Shown piece after piece: positions 1-5,922 of a stretch of 10,889 nucleotides of DNA (positions within the stretch are counted from its first letter, which is position 1; every line of letters starts with the position of its first letter). Made by a program: the position numbers and the translations under genes. Source of the stretch: Alphaproteobacteria bacterium (GTDB lineage: Bacteria; Pseudomonadota; Alphaproteobacteria; GCA-2731375); NCBI GenBank assembly GCA_028281075.1, contig JANQKO010000041.1, forward strand, positions 1-10,889. Reading direction: 5' to 3'. A model generated the notes under the pieces. It ran no database searches and was not told the DNA's origin. It saw only the letters and a program-made list of their open reading frames with translations.

Positions 1-7
1 TCATAGC

Positions 8-47
8 GGCGGAGCCTGCCCCGGCGCAGGCCGGGGGCCGCCATGCA
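8..47 (+). repeat. REP-like palindromic repeat, copy 1
   Basis: The core is a hairpin with arms CCCCGGC (19-25) and GCCGGGG (30-36) around a GCAG loop. About 36 of 40 bases match the reverse complement of 1788-1827, so this is a dispersed repeat rather than a chance palindrome. It lies at the window edge, so its left limit is uncertain. Confidence 0.65.
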
Positions 48-92
48 TTGGCACCCGACCGCCGGCGCGGCGCTTGCCCGCGAAGCCCATGG

Positions 93-112
93 ATGCCGGT
101 CTCCGCCGGCAT
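93..112. repeat. Short palindrome, ATGCCGG arms
   Basis: Arms ATGCCGG (93-99) and CCGGCAT (106-112) pair perfectly around a 6-nt loop. Palindromes of this form (GGATGCCGG...CCGGCATGAC) are common dispersed intergenic repeats in GC-rich Proteobacteria. A related half (GGATGCCGG) recurs at 1789-1797 inside another compound repeat. Confidence 0.5.
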
Positions 113-146
113 GACGACCGGGTGATTGCTTCGCACAGGAAATCAG

Positions 147-161
147 TAGGGACAGTCCCTA
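147..161. repeat. 15-bp perfect palindrome TAGGGACAGTCCCTA
   Basis: The sequence is a perfect 7+1+7 inverted repeat. A close relative is found on the minus strand at about 1725-1749 (TAGGGACAGTCGCTA followed by TGGATT in both places), so it is part of a dispersed repeat and probably not a single-site operator. Confidence 0.55.
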
Positions 162-216
162 ATGGATTAGGAAATCCCAAAGAATCCGAAAGCGCCCGGA
201 CTTTTGCCCCTCTTAC

Positions 217-411
217 CCTGACTCGAAACCAAGCGTTTGATGTCAATTCGTTAACCATCCCTTTTTCGTCATCACCGGGCTTGACCCGGTGATCCAGGAC
301 CGAGGCCGGGGCAAGTGCTGCCTGGATTGCCGGATCAAGTCCGGCAACGACCAAGTGGGGTGGCCGTTCGCCAAAATATCGATCTCATTGGCGTCTTTTC
401 GGGTCGGGCTC
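217..411 (+). repeat. 195-bp dispersed repeat, left copy
   Basis: This segment aligns without gaps to the reverse complement of 8931-9125, with about 9 mismatches in 195 bases. It contains two internal hairpins in opposite orientation. One has TCACCGGG arms around CTTGA (272-292). The other has TTGCCGGA/TCCGGCAA arms around TCAAG (327-347). The first is followed by ATCCAG and the second preceded by CTGGAT, a bipartite BIME-like layout. The CCGGGCTTGACCCGG type of core is a familiar alphaproteobacterial intergenic repeat. The unusual part is that about 50-65 bp of flanking sequence on each side is conserved too. The outer flank carries TTAACCAT at about 251-258. Confidence 0.9.
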
Positions 412-449
412 CAAGAGCTTGTTCAAGGATGGCCCTGCCGGCCGTCGTG

Positions 450-470
450 TTAACCGGCCGTCAACGAATC
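450..470 (+). promoter_or_regulatory. Possible CtrA-type site next to GANTC, upstream of flagellin
   Basis: TTAA (450-453), seven bases, then TCAA (461-464) is one base off the alphaproteobacterial CtrA consensus TTAA-N7-TTAA. A GAATC site (GANTC, the CcrM methylation target) follows at 466-470. CtrA commonly controls motility genes in this class, which fits a flagellin 130 bp downstream. This is a motif match only; no -10/-35 or sigma-54 element could be placed with confidence. Confidence 0.3.
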
Positions 471-599
471 TCCGCCACCCTGCCGGCCGGTGATGGACCC
501 ATTGGGTGTCCTCGAAACGGCAAACCGTCGGTAACGGCGGGACGCAAAACCTCCGGTCCGCGTCGGGCGTGGATAGCGGGGTTGTCGAAAGGCGTGCGC

Positions 600-1412
600 A
601 TGGTCAATTCCATCAATACCAACGCGGGCAGCAATATCGGCCTGCAATCCCTCAACAAGACCAACAACGGCCTCGACGCCCTGCGCGAGCGGCTGGCCAC
701 GGGCAAGAAGATCAACGGGCCGACGCCCGACCCTTCGACCTTCGCCATCGCCCAGAAGCTGATCGGCGAGATCGGCGGCACTGTCGCCGTCAAGGAAGGC
801 CTGAACGCGGCGGAGGCCACGACCGGCGTCGCCATCTCGGCCGGCCAGGCCGTTTCCGACCTGCTGATCGACCTCAAGGGCATCGCCATCAAGGCCAGTC
901 AGGACGGGCTCGACGCGACATCGCGCCAGGCGCTGGAGACCGAGTTCAACGCGCTGCGCGACCAGATCGGCACGGTCGTCGATTCCGCCGGCTTCAACGG
1001 CACCAACCTGATCCAGGCCGGCGGCACCGGGCTCGACGTGCTGGCCTCCGAGGCCGGCGACCGCTTCAACGTGGCCGCCCGGGACCTGAGCGCCGGCGGT
1101 CTCGGCATCGCCGGCCTGACGCTGGGCAGCGCCGCCGATGCCGCCAACGCGGCGAACGCGCTTGACGGGGCGGTGGCCGACGCGTCCGCCAAGCTCGCCG
1201 ATCTCGGGGCCTCGGCGAAACGCATCGAGACCCAGGCCGACGCCACCACGAAGCTCACCGACAGCCTGCGCCAGGGCGTCGGCAACCTGGTCGATACCGA
1301 TCTCGGCGCCGACGCCGCGGCGCTCGCCGCCAGTCAGGTCAGCCAGTCGCTTGGCATTCAGGCCCTCGGCATCGCCAACGCCGCGCCGCGCTACCTGACC
1401 GAGCTGTTCTAG
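600..1412 (+). CDS. Flagellin (short alphaproteobacterial type)
   Basis: This is a filament subunit of the bacterial flagellum, 270 residues. The N-terminal D0/D1 helix begins with VNSINTNAGS and continues through NGLDALRERLATGKKING (about 23-40). FNGTNLI sits at 132-138 and the C-terminal D1/D0 helix ends LGIQALGIANAAP...LTELF, the usual flagellin end. D2/D3 domains are absent, which explains the short length. The ATG at 600 is chosen because GAAAGG (587-592) sits 7 nt upstream and the flagellin consensus starts exactly there; a GTG at 594 would add only two residues, and longer in-frame extensions run into repeats. Residues 41-50 read PTPDPSTFAI where many flagellins have a DDAAGLAIA-like stretch, a divergence that still keeps the AIAQ turn. 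No hook, cap, chaperone or export gene is present, so it is an orphan in this window. There are no cysteines. The family call is firm; which filament it serves is unknown. Confidence 0.93.
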   Translation: MVNSINTNAGSNIGLQSLNKTNNGLDALRERLATGKKINGPTPDPSTFAIAQKLIGEIGGTVAVKEGLNAAEATTGVAISAGQAVSDLLIDLKGIAIKASQDGLDATSRQALETEFNALRDQIGTVVDSAGFNGTNLIQAGGTGLDVLASEAGDRFNVAARDLSAGGLGIAGLTLGSAADAANAANALDGAVADASAKLADLGASAKRIETQADATTKLTDSLRQGVGNLVDTDLGADAAALAASQVSQSLGIQALGIANAAPRYLTELF

Positions 1413-1450
1413 CCTGGTGGGGATAAGAAGGTCCGGTTTTCACCACTAAA

Positions 1451-1474
1451 GACACGAAGACACGAAGACACGAA
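1451..1474. repeat. Tandem GACACGAA x3
   Basis: Three perfect copies of an 8-bp unit occupy 1451-1458, 1459-1466 and 1467-1474. Its reverse complement TTCGTGTC occurs once downstream at about 1520-1527. Together with the leading TTCACCACTAAA this resembles the left half of the longer inverted repeat that follows, suggesting a related but decayed element. Confidence 0.75.
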
Positions 1475-1545
1475 AGAACCAGAAAATCCGTTGGTGCGAC
1501 GCGCCGGAAAACGGGGTTCCTTCGTGTCGTTGCATTGACAAACCA

Positions 1546-1642
1546 GGTTTCACCGCCAAGTCGCCAAGACACCAAGGTCACGCCGCGCGTCCGATGACCG
1601 TGACGTCCGATCTTGGTGTCTTGGCGTCTTGGTGGTGAAACC
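1546..1642. repeat. Inverted repeat with 31-bp arms (CACCAAGACACCAAG type)
   Basis: The left arm 1546-1576 and right arm 1612-1642 pair at 29 of 31 positions. The 35-nt loop holds a further GTCACG/CGTGAC stem (1577-1582 with 1599-1604), so the whole element could form one long cruciform or RNA hairpin. The arms are built from near-repeats of CCAAGACAC. Elements of this general kind occur between genes in many unrelated bacteria. No transposase is linked to it. Confidence 0.85.
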
Positions 1643-1676
1643 TCGCGCGCCGCGGGCTCGGAAAACACCAACGTCA

Positions 1677-1730
1677 GGCGGCCCATTCGCTGACGGCGGC
1701 GCGGGTTTCGTCGAGAAGCTGGCGCATGAA
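1677..1730 (-). pseudogene. Possible 17-codon gene remnant
   Basis: On the minus strand a 17-residue frame reads MRQLLDETRAAVSEWAA and then a stop. Its codons have the strong third-position G/C bias of true genes here (CGC, CAG, CTC, GAC, ACC, GTC, GGC-like use), unlike the neighbouring repeats. It abuts the compound repeat on its 5' side. It might be the 3' end of a gene cut off by repeat insertion or rearrangement. I do not recognise the family, and chance is a real alternative at this length. Confidence 0.2.
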
Positions 1731-1827
1731 TCCATAGCGACTGTCCCTATTCGTTCCTTTTTGTTCTTGAACAGGTTGCGATGCCGCTGGATGCCGGCCC
1801 CCGGCCTGCGCCGGGGCGGGCGCCGCC
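1725..1827 (-). repeat. Compound REP-like element, copy 2
   Basis: On the minus strand this element runs from a REP hairpin (CCCCGGC/GCCGGGG arms at 1799-1816), through GGCATCCAGCGGCATCGC and ACCTGTTCAAGAAC, to TAGGGACAGTCGCTA. Parts recur elsewhere in the window: the hairpin part at 8-47 (inverted), the middle part at about 8821-8863 (inverted), and the last part at 147-169. It therefore looks like a mosaic assembled from dispersed modules. Confidence 0.65.
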
Positions 1828-1965
1828 AGCCTAACGGCTTCTTTTGGGTCGCAGATAACTCTCCTCCGCATGCGCCTCGGCGACAGTCGCGGCGCGTCGA
1901 TACGTGAACCTGTTGCCACGCGAACACATCCAGCTCCGGTGCCGGCCGAGATTTCCTCACGGCGG

Positions 1966-2034
1966 CCGTTAACGACGAATGTATGCCGACCTTCCGGCCG
2001 AAAGGCGGTAATATGGTTGGAGATTCGTTAACGG
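1966..2034 (+). promoter_or_regulatory. Candidate FecR-gene promoter with paired GTTAAC arms
   Basis: CCGTTAACGA (1966-1975) and its exact reverse complement TCGTTAACGG (2025-2034) bracket a TAATAT -10-like hexamer (2009-2014). A weak -35-like CCGACC lies 17 bp before that hexamer. A GATTC (GANTC) site at 2022-2026 overlaps the right arm. GTTAAC resembles a CtrA half-site. The distance to the start codon at 2102 suits a promoter. All of this is motif reading; no binding protein is established. Confidence 0.3.
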
Positions 2035-2101
2035 ACGGGCCCGGATGGGACCGCCTTTCACAAGAATTCAGGCGTCAACCATAAGTCAGGGGCGATCTGG
2101 C

Positions 2102-4936
2102 ATGTCGGCGTTTCGGCTGTGTCGCGGCTTCGGCCGTATCCTCAACATCTCCGTTCTGGCCATGTCCACCGCGCTCGTCGCGCCGGCCATGGCCGAGACC
2201 ATCGGCATCACCTCCGCGGTGAACCTGAACGCGGTCGGCACGCCGCCGGCCCGGGACACCCGCGTGCTGCAGGTCGGCCTCGACATGTTCGCGGCGGAGA
2301 AGGTCGAGACCGGCAAGGTCGGGCAGACGCACCTGATCTTCGAGGACGGCTCGGCGCTGACCGTCGGCCCCAATTCGTCGGTGGTGCTGGACGAGTTCGT
2401 CTATGATCCCCAGGCCCAGTCGGGCAAGCTGGTGGTCTCGGTCGGCAAGGGCCTGATGCGCTATGTCGGCGGCAAGATCAGCAAGAAGACGCCGGTGCTG
2501 TTCAAGACGCCGAGCTCGGTGATCGGCATCCGCGGCGGCATCGCGGTGATCGAGGCGAACACGCCGGCCCAGGTCGGTGCCGCCAAGGACCAGGGCCGCG
2601 ACACGCCGCTCTCCGCGGTGACGTTGATCTACGGCAAGGATGCCTTCCTGCGGTCCGGCGACCGTGTCGAGCGGATGATCCGTCCCGGTTCGCGGATCAT
2701 CCAGCAGCTCGACCGCACGGTGCTGCCGGCGCTGCCGGTGCCGCCCGGCCTGCTGCAGAGCGTCCTCAACCGCCTGGAGGAAACCGGCAACGCCGACGCC
2801 GGCGAACTGGTGAACGAGCTCGGCGCCTCGCCGCAGGCGCTGGCCGAGCTGGCGCCGGCCGCCGGCGCCGATATCGGCGACGAGGACGTCGCCACCTCCC
2901 AGCTCGCCAGTCTCGGCTCGGACATCGATCCCGGCAGGCTGGTTCCCAACCTGGCCAATCTCAGTCCGGTCGGCTTCGACGACCCGTCGGAAGTGCGGGA
3001 CCCCGAACAGGCCGGCAACGGCAGCGACATCATCCCGTCCCTGCCGGCGTCGTCGACCGAACCGCCATCGGGAACGCCGTCCGGTGCCGTCGGCGCGATC
3101 AAGCGGGCCGCCGATCCCACGTTCGGCGCCGGTTTCGCCGCGCCGGCCGGTTTCTTTCCCTTCGCCAGCGTCTCGTCGCTCGCCGGCGGTACATTCAATG
3201 GCACGTTGCTGGCCGGCGGGGACCTGACGTTGCCCATCGGCACCGACGCCTTCGGCGCCACCTCGACGGCGCAGCCGTTCGGCGCGACGCCGCTTCAGGG
3301 CCTCGGCATCCTGTCCGACAGCGGTGATTTCCTGTTCTACGAGCTCGAGGACCCGAGCGACGGCAGCCGCCTTCTCGCCTATGCCGGCAACTCGACGCCG
3401 CTCGACGCGTTCCCCACGGCCGGCGTCACCGCCTATGCGCTGCGCGACGATTTCACGCTGGGCGGCGTGCAGATTCCCTTCGTCAGCCCGTTCGACGGCT
3501 TCGGCCTGATCGATGCCGGTCAGACGCCGACGGCCTACATCAACTGGAACAGCGATATCGGCTCGACGTCCGATCCGGTTTTTCCCGCCTTTTATTCGTC
3601 CACCATCGTCGTTTCCGGCTCCGGGCCGGGGCAGGATTCGGTGGCCAGCGTGATGGTCGGCAATCTGTTCGGCGACGGCTCGGGCGGGGTGCAGCCGTTC
3701 CTGCTCGGCAGGTTCCGCGGCAGCGCCAGCGACACGTTCGATAACACGGGCTATATCGGTCTCGTCGTTGCCGGCCTGGAGGACGGGAACGACAACTTCT
3801 TCGGCCAGACCGGCGCCCCCGGCGGCACCGATACGGGCCCGGAGAACTTCGTGCTGCAGTCGGTCGGCAACCAGGTGCTGCCGCCGGTGGGCGAGGATTT
3901 CGCCTACGGTGCCAATGCGGTCGCCACCGCCGTCGATCCCGGCACCGCCGGCGCCGAGAACCAGGCGCGGGTGATGAACGGCTTCTTCAACGGTTTCAGC
4001 ATCGAATTAGGCGCCAGCGGCGGTCTCACGGAGATTCGCGGCCAGTCGAATGTCGAGGACGATCCGCTGGGGTTCGAGATCATCACCCGGCCCGAGATCA
4101 ACCAGGTGTCGGTTCACCTGGAGACCGGGCAGATCGGCCCCGGCCCCGGACTGACGGATCTGTCGTTCGGCGATTCCACGACGGGCAGCAGCGGCCGCAG
4201 CGCCTTCATCGACAACCGGCGCTTCGCCGCCATCGAACCGGTGAATGGGAACACCTACAACACGCCGCTGGACCCCTTGGAAGACGAGCCCGAGTTTGCC
4301 TATGTCGTCACCGGCGACCAGGTCAGCTTTGTCAATGGCGCGGCGGACGGCGTGACGATCTGCGACTGCACCTTCACGACCTGGGGCTTCATGAGCCTTG
4401 CCGCCGACTTTGCCGGCGGCGCGGGCAGCGAAATCCACCTGATGCCGTGGGTCGCGGGCGAGATCGCCGATGCCGGCCGGTTCGCCAACCTGTTCGGGCA
4501 GGCGAGCTATCAGGGCACCGTCGTCGGCACCGTGCTGCGCGGCCAGGCCACGGATCCCGGCGCCACGCTGCACAAGGCCTTCGGCAATATCGACCTGCAG
4601 TTCAATTTCGCGCCGAATACGGTGACGGTGACCGGCGGCACCATCTCCAACTTCGACAATGGCGGCACCATCGTCCTCACGAACGGCGGACAGTCGGACG
4701 CGCCGTTCTTCAATTTCGGCGTCGATACGGTCAACAGCGCGATCCCCGGCGTCGTCGAAGTGACCGATGGGCGCGGGTCCGGCTATCTGACGGGGCCGGG
4801 GGAAATTCCGGCGAACGCCATCGGCACCGGCAACGTGTCCGGCAGCCTGACCACCAACACGAATATCCAGGACTACCAGGCGAACTTCGTGCTGTTCGCC
4901 GAGACCGACGGGCTGGTGCCGGCGGTGCAGTTCTGA
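2102..4936 (+). CDS. Secreted FecR-domain protein with C-terminal beta-rich region
   Basis: The product has 944 residues. A signal peptide is visible: basic start, hydrophobic stretch 13-28, and cleavage after AMA at 31. The FecR domain covers about 55-150, with ETGKVGQTHLIFEDGS (69-84), and TPSSVIGIRGG (136-146) as its signature end. In this exported class the domain is a beta-sandwich rather than the classical membrane sensor, and no transmembrane anchor follows. Residues 210-335 are Pro/Ala/Ser-rich and linker-like. The remainder is Gly/Asp/Thr-rich and beta-like. C754 and C756 (ICDCTF) are the only cysteines of the mature chain, just before TTWGF. SYQGTVVGTVLRG (802 on) and NTVTVTGGTISNF (about 842 on) recall the barrel strands of TbpB-like proteins, a weak resemblance. 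ATG 2102 is chosen for AGGGG (2088-2092) at 9 nt and for the signal peptide; the in-frame ATG at 2045 would precede it with an unlikely 19 residues. It converges on the PEP-CTERM gene. The partner and ligand are unknown. Confidence 0.88.
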   Translation: MSAFRLCRGFGRILNISVLAMSTALVAPAMAETIGITSAVNLNAVGTPPARDTRVLQVGLDMFAAEKVETGKVGQTHLIFEDGSALTVGPNSSVVLDEFVYDPQAQSGKLVVSVGKGLMRYVGGKISKKTPVLFKTPSSVIGIRGGIAVIEANTPAQVGAAKDQGRDTPLSAVTLIYGKDAFLRSGDRVERMIRPGSRIIQQLDRTVLPALPVPPGLLQSVLNRLEETGNADAGELVNELGASPQALAELAPAAGADIGDEDVATSQLASLGSDIDPGRLVPNLANLSPVGFDDPSEVRDPEQAGNGSDIIPSLPASSTEPPSGTPSGAVGAIKRAADPTFGAGFAAPAGFFPFASVSSLAGGTFNGTLLAGGDLTLPIGTDAFGATSTAQPFGATPLQGLGILSDSGDFLFYELEDPSDGSRLLAYAGNSTPLDAFPTAGVTAYALRDDFTLGGVQIPFVSPFDGFGLIDAGQTPTAYINWNSDIGSTSDPVFPAFYSSTIVVSGSGPGQDSVASVMVGNLFGDGSGGVQPFLLGRFRGSASDTFDNTGYIGLVVAGLEDGNDNFFGQTGAPGGTDTGPENFVLQSVGNQVLPPVGEDFAYGANAVATAVDPGTAGAENQARVMNGFFNGFSIELGASGGLTEIRGQSNVEDDPLGFEIITRPEINQVSVHLETGQIGPGPGLTDLSFGDSTTGSSGRSAFIDNRRFAAIEPVNGNTYNTPLDPLEDEPEFAYVVTGDQVSFVNGAADGVTICDCTFTTWGFMSLAADFAGGAGSEIHLMPWVAGEIADAGRFANLFGQASYQGTVVGTVLRGQATDPGATLHKAFGNIDLQFNFAPNTVTVTGGTISNFDNGGTIVLTNGGQSDAPFFNFGVDTVNSAIPGVVEVTDGRGSGYLTGPGEIPANAIGTGNVSGSLTTNTNIQDYQANFVLFAETDGLVPAVQF

Positions 4937-4943
4937 ACGAACG

Positions 4944-4999
4944 GCCGGTCGCGGCGCACGATAGCCCCTTCATCGAGGGCGGCACGGCGCCGCGCCGGC
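4944..4999. terminator. Possible bidirectional terminator between convergent genes
   Basis: An imperfect inverted repeat (4944-4957 with 4987-4999, GC-only arms with one extra base) lies in the 86-bp gap between the converging FecR-domain and PEP-CTERM genes. The loop is about 29 nt and neither side has a T-run, so intrinsic termination would be weak. Position is the main argument. Confidence 0.25.
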
Positions 5000-5022
5000 C
5001 GCGAAGGGGATGAGACGGGCGG

Positions 5023-5778
5023 TCAGGCGCGTTTCTGCCGCCGGCCCGCCTTCACCCCGCGCGGAAAGCGGCCGAAGAAACCCAGCCCGGCCAGGCCGGA
5101 GAGGAAAAGGCCGAGGCTCGCGGGTTCGGGGACGGCGATCGAGACCTGGGAAAACCGCTGGTCGAACTGCGTGAGGCGGCCGAAGTCCTCGGCGCCCTCG
5201 ACCAGACCGAACAGGACTGTCGAGACGCCGACGCTCTGCTGCGGCGCGAAGGTTGCCACCGCAAGCGGGTCGTCGATGACGGGCTGGCCCTGCGAGGTCA
5301 CGATCTTCGTCGCCAGGATCGTGTCTTCCGTCCCGTCATCGACACCTTCGAGGATCTGCACGAGCGCGAAGCCCTCGGTGGCGGCGTCCACGAGCTCGAG
5401 CGAGCTGCCGCTGACCTGCTGCGTCGGATCGAGCACCGTGACGGTGAACCTGAAGGCGATCTCGAACTCCTCGCCGAGGGTGTCGAGCGTCAGGGCGCCG
5501 CCCGTGTCCGTGTAGCGGAGGCCCGGATTGCCGGCCGGGTCGTCGAGCGGCGTGACGTCGATCTGGGACAGGTCGGTCGCCGCGGCGTTGTTGATGAGCT
5601 GCCAGTTGGAGAACAGCTTGTCGCCGGCGACGATGGCCTCGGGCGTTTCGCCGCCGAACAGGTCGGCGAGCGGGATCGCCTGGGCGCTGTTCGCCGCGGG
5701 CCCGAAAAGGCCGGCGATGATCGCGCAGCGCGCGAACATGCCCAGGTGCCGCCGAAACATTCCGCTAGACCGGATCAT
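5023..5778 (-). CDS. PEP-CTERM sorting-domain exported protein
   Basis: The product has 251 residues and is exported and processed at its C-terminus. The signal peptide spans 1-34 (MFRRHLGMFARCAIIAGLFG, cleavage after AQA). The N-terminus of the mature part has VAGDKLFSNWQLIN (50-63), a pattern seen in other PEP-CTERM proteins. The C-terminus is diagnostic: VPEP at 216-219, a hydrophobic stretch LGLFLSGLAGLGFFG (222-236), then a basic tail ending GRRQKRA. In this system an exosortase is expected to cleave at the PEP motif; no exosortase is encoded here. ATG 5778 is chosen because GAGGAG lies at 5789-5794, 10 nt upstream, and the signal peptide begins there; upstream in-frame codons add an unlikely 41 residues. 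Met7 is an alternative start. The gene lies 144 bp behind the LysR gene in the same direction and converges on the FecR-domain gene. The passenger part (35-215) is not assigned to a known enzyme or adhesin. Confidence 0.88.
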   Translation of the reverse strand: MIRSSGMFRRHLGMFARCAIIAGLFGPAANSAQAIPLADLFGGETPEAIVAGDKLFSNWQLINNAAATDLSQIDVTPLDDPAGNPGLRYTDTGGALTLDTLGEEFEIAFRFTVTVLDPTQQVSGSSLELVDAATEGFALVQILEGVDDGTEDTILATKIVTSQGQPVIDDPLAVATFAPQQSVGVSTVLFGLVEGAEDFGRLTQFDQRFSQVSIAVPEPASLGLFLSGLAGLGFFGRFPRGVKAGRRQKRA

Positions 5779-5824
5779 GACGTTATCGCTCCTCAAGCAA
5801 GGCCTCGAAGTTCGTTCAATGATC

Positions 5825-5904
5825 CGGATGGCCCACGCGGCTGTCGATGAAAGCCTTCGAATAGGGGTATGCGGAATCTTTGCCGCTGCCGCGCGGACCA
5901 TCCG
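5825..5904. repeat. Inverted repeat between LysR and PEP-CTERM genes
   Basis: CGGATGGCCCACGCGG (5825-5840) and CCGCGCGGACCATCCG (5889-5904) pair at 14 of 16 positions, with about 48 nt between. It follows the LysR stop codon (5923) on the minus strand and could act as a weak terminator or as a leader structure for the PEP-CTERM gene. No T-run follows. Confidence 0.35.
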
Positions 5905-5922
5905 GGGTTCGGGAAACGTGGG

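Larger units (their letters stand above)
1..599. other. Gene-free repeat-rich region upstream of flagellin
   Basis: No convincing gene is seen here. Short open frames on both strands run through repeats and have no ribosome binding site or recognisable family. The stretch holds a REP-like hairpin (19-36), a second palindrome (93-112), the 15-bp palindrome TAGGGACAGTCCCTA (147-161) and a 195-bp repeat unit (217-411). The last 190 bases before the flagellin contain a CtrA-like TTAA-N7-TCAA element (450-464) next to a GAATC (GANTC) site at 466-470. They should also hold the flagellin promoter, which I could not place with confidence. Confidence 0.7.
1413..2101. other. Gene-free repeat-rich region between flagellin and FecR-domain gene
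   Basis: Apart from repeats, little is recognisable. In order it contains an 8-bp tandem (1451-1474), an inverted repeat with 31-bp arms (1546-1642), a 17-codon gene-like fragment on the minus strand (1677-1730), a compound REP element (1725-1827), and the probable FecR-gene promoter with paired GTTAAC motifs (1966-2034). Open frames here run through repeats and show no family resemblance. No clear flagellin terminator is visible. Confidence 0.65.

Noticed and set aside
1..354. Open frame of 117 codons on the minus strand at the left edge
   Set aside because: It runs through the 195-bp repeat and REP palindromes; its peptide is the translation of dispersed repeats and no family or ribosome site supports it.
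315..599. N-terminal extension of the flagellin to 365 residues
   Set aside because: The extension translates repeat DNA; flagellin homology and a good ribosome site both begin at 600.
412..599. Sigma-54 (GG-N10-GC) promoter for the flagellin
   Set aside because: The TGG-rich stretches checked have wrong spacing or lack the GC element.
1451..1474. CRISPR-like direct repeats
   Set aside because: The 8-bp units are contiguous with no spacers, too short, and no cas gene is near.
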